A stretch of 10,449 nt of DNA from Desulfobacterales bacterium (GTDB lineage Bacteria > Desulfobacterota > DSM-4660 > Desulfatiglandales > B25-G16): contig JABXJY010000071.1 of NCBI GenBank assembly GCA_013375385.1, positions 1 through 10,449 of the forward strand, given 5' to 3'. Numbering within the stretch: position 1 is the stretch's first letter; each line of letters opens with the position of its first letter. This document shows, one piece after another, positions 6,548 through 10,449 of this stretch. The translations under genes and the position numbers were made by a program. The notes under the pieces are model-generated. The model made no database searches. It was not told the origin of the DNA and worked only from the letters and a program-made list of their open reading frames with translations.

Positions 6548-6643
6548 GATTGACGATTGACGATTTTTCAATGATTGATAGCTACTCATTGAAGATTGCT
6601 GAATGCTGAATGCTCTCTCCTGTCTCCTGTCTGCTGTCTCCTG
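6548..6643. repeat. Three different 7-base tandem repeats in the leader of the NusG-like gene
   Basis: Three period-7 runs lie back to back: GATTGAC (6548-6565, two and a half units), GCTGAAT (6598-6614, two and a half units) and CTCCTGT with the variant CTGCTGT (6617-6643, almost four units). They occupy nearly the whole space between GxxExxY copy 2 and the NusG-like start codon. No gene is visible in them. Confidence 0.75.
6567..6593 (-). promoter_or_regulatory. 8-bp hairpin with GTAGC loop in the leader of the NusG-like gene
   Basis: On the minus strand TTCAATGA and TCATTGAA form a perfect 8-bp stem around the 11-base loop GTAGCTATCAA. The loop starts with GTAGC, the core of the RfaH ops element (GGCGGTAGCGTG), whose non-template-strand hairpin RfaH reads. 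The position just before the gene would suit recruitment or autoregulation, but the match is only five bases. Confidence 0.3.
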
Positions 6644-6648
6644 CTTTT

Positions 6649-7044
6649 TCATGATACAAACCTCCTCGGCTTGCACCCGTCTCGACCGAAGTTGATGATT
6701 AGGCCTACTCTGATGCCTGTGGCTTTCAAGTAGTTGATCATCTGTGATTCGTATCTGGGATTGTACCCTTCGTGGGCACGAAGATCGACGATGACCTTGT
6801 CATCCACCAGGATGTTTGGCAAATAGAAGGGAATCGTGTCGCCTTTGTAGCTAATCTGAATGCGGCAGTCGTTTTTGGCCGGGATTCCCCGCAGCTCGAA
6901 TTCCTTGAGGATAGCAGTTTCATAGACCTCCTCCATGAACCCGTAACCAAGGACTTTGTAAACCTCCAAGGCTGCCCCGATGATTTTGTGTGTCAAATCC
7001 TTGTACAGCAGGGGTCTGACCTTTTGGTTGTTATCTTCGCTCAT
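6649..7044 (-). CDS. GxxExxY protein, copy 2, with substituted catalytic residues
   Basis: Protein of 131 residues from the ATG at 7044 (MSEDNNQKVRPLLYKDLTHK); an upstream ATG at 7107 would add 21 residues that look like read-through. The motif is GFMEEVY (35-41), with typical IIGAALEVYKVLG before it and VGLIINFG at 113-120. It aligns without gaps to copy 1 over the PD-(D/E)xK core: YRLD is here YLPN (Asp to Asn77), and ELK is here DLR (Glu to Asp87, Lys to Arg89). All three presumed catalytic positions are changed while the reading frame stays intact. The two copies are strongly diverged, so they are separate acquisitions and not a recent duplication. It lies between the NusG-like gene and a Wzz-kinase relic. 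Family function is not established. Confidence 0.88.
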   Translation of the reverse strand: MSEDNNQKVRPLLYKDLTHKIIGAALEVYKVLGYGFMEEVYETAILKEFELRGIPAKNDCRIQISYKGDTIPFYLPNILVDDKVIVDLRAHEGYNPRYESQMINYLKATGIRVGLIINFGRDGCKPRRFVS

Positions 7045-7197
7045 TCTTCTGCGTCCCTTGGAGGTTGACAGCGGAAATAATAAAGGCTGGGTCCGGAATT
7101 CGCGCAAGCTGCCGCCCGTTCGGATTTGTGCTAATCCGATGAAAGTAGCTGATTTAATTGTATTTTTACGGTCAACGTCTCTGCTGACCTTTGGCCT
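7045..7197. other. Spacer upstream of GxxExxY copy 2 with two palindromic sites
   Basis: The minus strand before the gene reads GGGACGCAGAAG, like the leader of copy 1. Further upstream are a 7-bp hairpin (TCGGATT 7120-7126 with AATCCGA 7133-7139) and a spaced palindrome (GGTCA 7170-7174 with TGACC 7185-7189). Either could be an operator or part of the leader of the NusG-like operon. I see no convincing -35/-10 pair. Confidence 0.3.
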
Positions 7198-7199
7198 TC

Positions 7200-7222
7200 A
7201 CCGCTGACGTAGCGTCAGCGGT
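7200..7222. repeat. Perfect 10-bp hairpin at the end of the kinase relic
   Basis: ACCGCTGACG (7200-7209) and CGTCAGCGGT (7213-7222) form a 10-bp stem with loop TAG. It overlaps the last codons and stop of the 40-residue relic frame. Neither strand has a U-run after it, so a rho-independent terminator is doubtful. Confidence 0.55.
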
Positions 7223-7445
7223 ATCTCGTCCGCCCTGACCTTGTTTAGCATCGCTCCGATGATGTTTTTACCCTTGAGCGGGTCCATAGCCTTTTTCAGG
7301 GCTCTTTCTGTCTTGGACATGGGAGATTCCTCATTTTGGCATTCAGGAGCCAGGAGACAGAAGTCCGGCATCTCTCGCCCGCTCTTCCCGTAAAAGACGG
7401 GAATCGCTCGAGTACACACAATTGTCAGAGATGAATAATTTGTCT

Positions 7446-7482
7446 GATTTTTTCTCTGTGAGCTCTGTGAGAGATAAAAATC
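7446..7482. repeat. Tandem CTCTGTGAG unit inside a hairpin within the Wzz/kinase relic
   Basis: CTCTGTGAG occurs twice in perfect tandem (7454-7462, 7463-7471), flanked by GATTTTTT and an inverted AAAAATC. It is another CACAGAG-family unit, in the foreign stretch between the Wzz and kinase remnants. Confidence 0.6.
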
Positions 7483-7773
7483 TTCGACCGAGATTCGGGT
7501 GGTACCGAAAAGGTCGTCTGTGGTTTTGACTGATCGGTCCATGAACTCCGCTGCTGAGCCATAGCCCACGCCACCGTCTATGCCAAGTATTATGCTGACC
7601 AGGAGAATGGCCAGCTGATTGGGCTTGAAAGGCTTTTCCGGATATTGGGCGGGGCGAACGCCGGAGAGAGGAAAAAAGAGCTGAAATCTGCGCTTCGGTT
7701 TATTGAGCCAGAATGTGGAATCCACTGAGAGCACCCTCCTGAATTTGAACCATGAGACCCAAGTACGGGTCAA

Positions 7774-8137
7774 TGAGACTACTGAAAACTCGAGATTGCT
7801 ACAATGACGAAAGCCCTCGGATCAACCCAAAGAAACTCCCACACGAAAACCGAAATCGGCACGGATTGCGTCACGGAATGCCACGGATAAACTGAGAGGA
7901 ACACTACTTGAAAAATGATTACGCTTAAGTGTCAGCAAGATGAATGCCAAAGCTGGGGCTTGCGTAGATTAAACCTGATTCCAGATAGTTAGCTCAACAC
8001 CACCGAAAACCTGCCCTAAAGCTATGTAAACAAATACCAAATAGTGTGAAAAAAAATTCCACTTTTTGGTAAAGTTTTATATATGTAGAGCACAAATAAA
8101 GAGGCAGAGGTAGAAGAACCCTGCCTATGATGCCTGT
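7774..8137. other. Gene-free stretch with CACGGAT units and AT-rich repeat copy A
   Basis: No credible coding frame is seen on either strand. CACGGATT (7860), CACGGAAT (7872) and CACGGATA (7882) are three near-identical units 10-12 bases apart. Copy A of a duplicated AT-rich element follows at about 7977-8083. Confidence 0.5.
7977..8083 (+). repeat. AT-rich duplicated element, copy A
   Basis: GATTCCAGATAGTTAGCT (7977-7994) matches 17 of 18 bases of 9773-9790, and the 29 bases at 8055-8083 match 26 of 29 at 9850-9878. The two blocks are spaced almost identically (78 and 77 bases between block starts), with weaker similarity between them. Inside copy A, ACCAAATAGTG (8036-8046) pairs with CACTTTTTGGT (8060-8070), 10 of 11 bases. 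Confidence 0.65.
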
Positions 8138-8168
8138 GGGTTGAATCAGCAGGCACTCCACTCCTCAT

Positions 8169-8222
8169 TACCAGGAGCTTCCCAAGCCCGCAGGTGGCTT
8201 TTTTGGCCTTGCCAGGCGGGTT
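8169..8222. other. GC-rich imperfect hairpin region downstream of the 75-residue membrane protein
   Basis: CCCGC (8188-8192) and GCGGG (8217-8221) can pair, with broken GG/CC and GGC/GCC pairing inside and a loop containing TTTTTT. It lies just past the stop of the minus-strand gene at 8238 and might mark its transcript end. The pairing is interrupted, so this is weak. Confidence 0.25.
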
Positions 8223-8237
8223 CCAACTGTCCGGCCC

Positions 8238-8465
8238 CTAGTCGGAGCCTTTTGTACCGAGAGACATTTTTATCTCTCGCAATTGGAGCGCGATTACAAA
8301 AAACAGGGCCACTACTGAGAACTCCATAAGACGCCACGGAGAGTAAACTCTTAGCAACGTAAGGCCTAACAAGTTGGCCAATTTCTCGGAGACAGAAGAC
8401 CCCGCCAGAACGAAAGACGTTATGAAAAAAAGCCGACAAACAATGCTGGATAACTGTTTCATCAT
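8238..8465 (-). CDS. Small two-helix membrane protein, function unknown
   Basis: The 75-residue protein starts MMKQLSSIVCRLFFITSFVL at ATG 8465, with a strong AAGGAGG site about 5 bases upstream. A first hydrophobic segment spans about 8-24 (VCRLFFITSFVLAGSSV), a second about 48-63 (EFSVVALFFVIALQL). Between them is EKLANLLGLTLLRVYSPWRL, and the basic tail REIKMSLGTKGSD ends the protein. I recall similar small proteins with EKxxNLxG...PWRLLEF...IALxLR patterns in deltaproteobacterial genomes, without a known role. The overlapping frame on the same strand (8146-8439) lacks such features. It stands alone between the kinase relic and a non-coding stretch, in the same direction as the EPS genes, with no sequence sign of a link to export. 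Confidence 0.7.
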   Translation of the reverse strand: MMKQLSSIVCRLFFITSFVLAGSSVSEKLANLLGLTLLRVYSPWRLMEFSVVALFFVIALQLREIKMSLGTKGSD

Positions 8466-8492
8466 TCTCCCCTCCTTACTGACGTCGAATCA

Positions 8493-8679
8493 GATTCTAA
8501 TCCTAGAGGCAAAATCGTATCTTAGGCTCCTAACAGAATACCCACCTTCCGTGGGGCAAAGTGGGCACATTTTGAGCTTTTTCTCCAAGGGATAACCTCC
8601 TGAACAGAGGTCAACTGATTAAAGCGATGATCAGGTACCTCAATATCATCGTTTTTATTCGGTGTATAGGATTAGAATC
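8493..8679. repeat. 13-bp perfect inverted repeat enclosing 161 non-coding bases
   Basis: GATTCTAATCCTA (8493-8505) and TAGGATTAGAATC (8667-8679) are exact inverses. The interior holds competing short stems (CCCAC at 8541-8545 can pair with GTGGG at either of two nearby places) and the terminator-like hairpin at 8621-8656. No gene is visible inside. Confidence 0.6.
8621..8656 (+). terminator. Terminator-like hairpin, possibly bidirectional
   Basis: AAAGCGATGAT pairs with ATCATCGTTTTT (11 bp, one G-T) around a 13-base loop, followed on the plus strand by TTTTTATT. It lies about 70 bases past the stop of the minus-strand gene at 8724; read in that direction it is followed by CTTTAATC. There is no plus-strand gene before it, so it more likely ends the minus-strand STAS transcript. 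The low-GC stem weakens the call. Confidence 0.4.
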
Positions 8680-8723
8680 ATCTTTTTTGGCCAAGGCTGC
8701 CTTCAACCTACTCGATTATTCAA

Positions 8724-9014
8724 TCACACCGAGATATGCGGCTTGAATTTGTTCTCAAACCAGCGGGATGGTTTATTTTGCAAACCTTTCAAGCCCTCGC
8801 CTTCAAAACATGCTATGGCCAACTGTAAAGTATGATAATCCAATTCAAAACTATCCCAGCCTAATAAATGCAATCGTTTGTTTACCTGCAAGAGGTTCAT
8901 ATGGGGATTAGATAAAGTGGTATTTGCCAAGTCCCTGATAAAGCCATGAATTATACTTGGTTCTATCCCCTTCCTTTCCAATCGCTTTATCAAAATTCTT
9001 ATAAGCCGCTCCAC
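8724..9014 (-). CDS. Conserved-looking 96-residue protein of unknown function
   Basis: A GTG start at 9014 is chosen because GGAG lies 6 bases upstream and the frame begins at once with a helical, basic stretch (MERLIRILIKRLERKGIEPS). The rest reads as a compact soluble, mostly helical protein: IIHGFIRDLANT, NPHMNLLQVNKRLHLLGWDS, FELDYHTLQLAIACFEGE, then a basic Trp/Phe-containing tail (RWFENKFKPH). There is no signal peptide or membrane helix. I have an impression of similar proteins (xLGW...DYHTxQLAIACFE) in Desulfobacterota, without known function. It follows the STAS-like gene by 30 bases on the same strand, so the two are probably co-transcribed and might act together. Confidence 0.7.
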   Translation of the reverse strand: MERLIRILIKRLERKGIEPSIIHGFIRDLANTTLSNPHMNLLQVNKRLHLLGWDSFELDYHTLQLAIACFEGEGLKGLQNKPSRWFENKFKPHISV

Positions 9015-9044
9015 CTTCTACTCCGTTCTCATGGAGGATAAGGC

Positions 9045-9383
9045 TCAAGGGGTTGTCCCAGAGTTGGCGACCGGCGGTACGGTAATGATAAGGTCGAAAA
9101 GCCTAGGTTTTTCAGGTGCTAATTGGGAAGCGTTCTCTCCTGTAAATAGAAGCTCTAAGGATCTGCCTTTCAGGACGTCAAGATGATTATGGAACACGTT
9201 CAGTCCGAAAGGGTTTATAGTTTCCAGGCAACTGGTATGTATAAAGACCCTTGAAGTGCGATTAGAATACCTCTTTAGGATGTCGAGAAGTTCATGGGCA
9301 GAAATCCCGTCGAAATCGCCCATTAGTTTCACGTGAAGGTTTTCGCTGTTTCTGTGAACGGAGATCTTAAAATTTATTGCCAT
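9045..9383 (-). CDS. STAS-like single-domain protein
   Basis: The 112-residue protein starts at ATG 9383 (MAINFKISVHRNSENLHVKL), with GAGGG about 8 bases upstream; an ATG at 9410 would add nine residues and lacks a comparable site. Strand and helix order resembles a STAS domain: ENLHVKLMGDFDG, helix ISAHELLDILKRYSN, strand RVFIHTSCLETINPFGLNVF, helix, then SLELLFTGE. STAS proteins act in partner-switch signalling or as transporter domains. The loop that in anti-sigma-factor antagonists holds the phosphorylated serine (DSxG) reads INPFGL here, with no Ser or Thr, so classical SpoIIAA-like control is unlikely. It is the first gene of a pair with the 96-residue protein. The STAS call rests on pattern only. 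Confidence 0.6.
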   Translation of the reverse strand: MAINFKISVHRNSENLHVKLMGDFDGISAHELLDILKRYSNRTSRVFIHTSCLETINPFGLNVFHNHLDVLKGRSLELLFTGENASQLAPEKPRLFDLIITVPPVANSGTTP

Positions 9384-9410
9384 GATGATCCCTCGTCTCA
9401 AGCCAAACAT

Positions 9411-9604
9411 GCCAGGGGTTTGGACTTATCGAAATGATTGAGCTCCCAAAAGAACATGCAACGTCCCGTTAGGAGCATCGAATATATCTGGCCTAAAACA
9501 TTTCGCCCTTCGGATCCCGAACGAATCGTCCATCGTGTAAGGTTTTACATGCTTAGGAGTTCACTTGGGGCAGAGAGAATATGGGGCATGGCATTTACAA
9601 TGGC
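9411..9604. other. Non-coding stretch upstream of the STAS-like gene
   Basis: No credible frame is seen. GGGGCA (9583-9588) can pair with TGCCCC (9611-9616) at its right edge. CGTCCCGTTAGGAGC and CGCCCTTCGGATCCCG look like worn palindromes of a dispersed repeat, a resemblance I cannot verify. Confidence 0.3.
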
Positions 9605-9682
9605 TTAACTGTGCCCCCAAATGAAGGCAGCCATAAAGCCAGCAATAAAACCGATAGTAAGTCCTGTTAGGAAAGTTATCAT
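9605..9682 (-). CDS. Possible 25-residue glycine-rich membrane microprotein
   Basis: A minus-strand frame from ATG 9682 to TAA encodes 25 residues that form one hydrophobic helix: MITFLTGLTIGFIAGF followed by MAAFIWGHS. Gly7, Gly11 and Gly15 are spaced by four, a helix-packing pattern. An A-rich stretch (AAAAAAGA) precedes the ATG, with no proper Shine-Dalgarno. It lies upstream of the STAS-like gene and downstream of a sigma-54-like site. It could be chance, although a 25-codon frame made purely of membrane-type residues is suggestive. Confidence 0.33.
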   Translation of the reverse strand: MITFLTGLTIGFIAGFMAAFIWGHS

Positions 9683-9729
9683 TCTTTTTTCATGCTCATC
9701 TTAAATTTTAGTAGGTTTTTTTCTTTATA

Positions 9730-9746
9730 ATGCAAAAATTGTGCAA
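9730..9746 (-). promoter_or_regulatory. Sigma-54-like promoter element
   Basis: The minus strand reads TTGCACAATTTTTGCAT, against the consensus TGGCAC-N5-TTGCA: the spacing is exact and one of the two -25/-24 guanines is missing. It would start transcription about 38 bases before the 25-residue frame and about 340 before the STAS-like gene. The AT-rich surroundings make a chance match possible. Confidence 0.3.
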
Positions 9747-9772
9747 AATTAAGTACCTAAAAAATTCCACTA

Positions 9773-9878
9773 GATTCCAAATAGTTAGCTTGCCATCAAC
9801 TAAAACGAGTCTCAAAAATGGTAAAAAATTACATATTTATGGGAAATTAAATTCCACTTTTTTGTAAAGCTTTACATA
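9773..9878 (+). repeat. AT-rich duplicated element, copy B
   Basis: This is the partner of 7977-8083. In copy B the second block contains the perfect palindrome TGTAAAGCTTTACA (9862-9875), which is broken in copy A. AATTCCAC also occurs at 9763-9770, just before the copy. It lies about 50 bases before the probable IS left end. Confidence 0.6.
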
Positions 9879-9925
9879 CTTTTGACGTCTCGCAATTTCA
9901 ACAACTGTTTGAAATTCCGAAAGAA

Positions 9926-10449
9926 GGGTAGTGTAAAATATCTTGTGTAAATTCTGAGAGGGTAGAAAAAAGGGCGCTTTTCCTTTAAAAGGGTTTTACC
10001 CAAAAACCTATAAAGAAAGGAGAAGCACCCATGAAAGTAGAAATTAGCGTACCAGAAGTAGTAGAGATTTTCAAGGAGATTCGGGAGCAGCCTGAGAGAA
10101 TTTTCGAAATGATCCGTGTAGAGATCAGAGAGAATGTTGGCGGATATCTGTCCAAGCTGATGGACATGGAGCTCACCCATTTTCTTGGGCGGGGATGGTA
10201 TGAACATGGTCAAGGAGATGTTAATCATCGCAATGGCTCCTATGGTCGTAACTTCGCACTAAAAGGGATTGGAGAGGTCCAGGTTGATGTACCAAGGGAT
10301 CGGAAGGGTGAGTTTAAGACCCAGGTCATCCCCCGAAGTAAACGGTATGAGGATGAGCTTAGGCAAGATTTGAGTTTTATGTTTTTGACGCGAATAAGGA
10401 CCCGCACCCTTTCTATGATCTCTACCAGGCTGGTGGGTCGGAAGATATC
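9926..10449 (+). mobile_element. IS256-family insertion sequence, left part
   Basis: The element consists of a transposase gene cut by the window edge and, about 80-105 bases before it, a probable terminal repeat near 9926-9952 (GGGTAGTGTAAAATATC then TTGTGTAAATT). The inner TTGTGTAAA agrees with the IS256 terminal repeat as I recall it. The right end and the target duplication are outside the window, so the exact left boundary is not proven. Confidence 0.6.
10031..10449 (+). CDS. IS256-family (mutator-type) transposase, N-terminal part cut by window edge
   Basis: A plus-strand frame from ATG 10031 stays open to the window end (139 codons). AAGGAG lies about 8 bases before the start. The protein begins MKVEISVPEVVEIFKEIREQ and carries the family's N-terminal hallmarks: NHRNGSYGRNFALKGIGEV (66-84), VDVPRDRKGEFKTQVIPRS (86-104), RYEDELRQDLSFMFL (106-120) and TRTLSMISTRLVGRK (124-138). 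Transposases of this family are DDE enzymes near 400 residues; the catalytic Asp and Glu residues lie beyond the window. No frameshift is seen in the visible part, so the element could be intact. It points opposite to the EPS genes and marks the right border of the locus. Confidence 0.93.
   Translation, partial: MKVEISVPEVVEIFKEIREQPERIFEMIRVEIRENVGGYLSKLMDMELTHFLGRGWYEHGQGDVNHRNGSYGRNFALKGIGEVQVDVPRDRKGEFKTQVIPRSKRYEDELRQDLSFMFLTRIRTRTLSMISTRLVGRKI

Larger units (their letters stand above)
7198..7668 (-). pseudogene. Decayed Wzz C-terminus followed by an internally deleted CpsD-like kinase
   Basis: The minus strand first reads RPAQYPEKPFKPNQLAILL then SIILGIDGGVGYGSAAEFMD and RSVKTTDDL (7656-7510 approx.). 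This is the conserved end of a Wzz/GNVR protein: proline motif, second transmembrane helix, and the (D/E)xx(D/N)xSVKTxxDL element. The N-terminal four fifths are missing. After about 150 bases of unrelated sequence comes a new ATG at 7320 with a good GAGGA site. It gives 40 residues: MSKTERALKKAMD (kinase N-terminus) joined to PLKGKNIIGAMLNKV (resembling the kinase C-terminal region), with the Walker-motif core deleted. The Wzz piece differs from the intact Wzz at 2325-3899 (KPFKPN versus RPFEPD), so it comes from another EPS cluster. A short product from 7320 could still be made. Confidence 0.7.

Noticed and set aside
7020..7222. Riboswitch (for example c-di-GMP class I) in the leader of the NusG-like/GxxExxY unit
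   Set aside because: I looked for the conserved GACGCAAAGC-like core and tetraloop-receptor pattern in the leaders and did not find it; the hairpins there fit no aptamer I know.
8146..8439. Minus-strand 97-codon frame overlapping the 75-residue membrane protein
   Set aside because: Out of frame with the gene at 8238-8465, which has the strong Shine-Dalgarno and two membrane helices; this one has neither a credible start nor a recognisable pattern.
9872..10228. Minus-strand 118-codon frame at the right edge
   Set aside because: It lies opposite the IS256 transposase and its terminal region; the plus strand gives an unmistakable transposase with a good ribosome binding site.

Overview
The window is an accessory exopolysaccharide (EPS) export locus, almost entirely on the minus strand, from a Gram-negative bacterium. 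An outer-membrane barrel, a Wza-like export protein, a GNVR/Wzz chain-length protein and an AAA ATPase of the type found in exosortase A (XrtA/PEP-CTERM) loci point to a didermic environmental organism. Small-protein content and the IS256-type transposase fit a Desulfobacterota (deltaproteobacterial) genome best, but this is inference from family impressions and not a placement. No exosortase and no PEP-CTERM substrate lies inside the window.

Layout, in the direction of minus-strand transcription (right to left): a truncated IS256-family element on the plus strand at the right edge (from about 9926); a possible 25-residue membrane microprotein; a STAS-like protein and a 96-residue unknown protein (probable pair); a 75-residue two-helix membrane protein; a decayed Wzz-kinase relic (about 7198-7668); GxxExxY protein copy 2; then the intact EPS block: NusG/RfaH-type factor (6540-6043), Wza-like export protein (6020-5391), outer-membrane beta-barrel (5394-4105, ATGA overlap), Wzz/GNVR protein (3899-2325), AAA ATPase with C-terminal LysM (2197-836), GxxExxY copy 1 (673-290) and the first 44 codons of a BY-type (CpsD-like) tyrosine kinase that leaves the window (133-1).

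The EPS genes make one pathway. The NusG-like factor probably keeps RNA polymerase processive along the operon. The Wza-like protein and the barrel form the periplasmic and outer-membrane exit. The Wzz protein and its kinase partner set chain length at the inner membrane. The ATPase-LysM protein probably links cytoplasmic ATP hydrolysis with the cell wall. Glycosyltransferases, flippase and polymerase are not seen here and would be outside the window.

The notable layer is what sits between the genes. Nearly every seam carries a short-period or palindromic repeat: CACAGAG/CTCTGTG units, ACAGGATTT 9-mers, CACGGAT units, several 7-base tandem repeats, a 19-bp palindrome covering the ATPase ribosome binding site, and a duplicated ~105-bp AT-rich element. 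GxxExxY copy 1 lies inside a ~658-bp segment bounded by inverted ACCACAGAG ends, which looks like a mobile cassette inserted between ATPase and kinase. Copy 2 lies next to a kinase relic and has lost all three PD-(D/E)xK catalytic residues.
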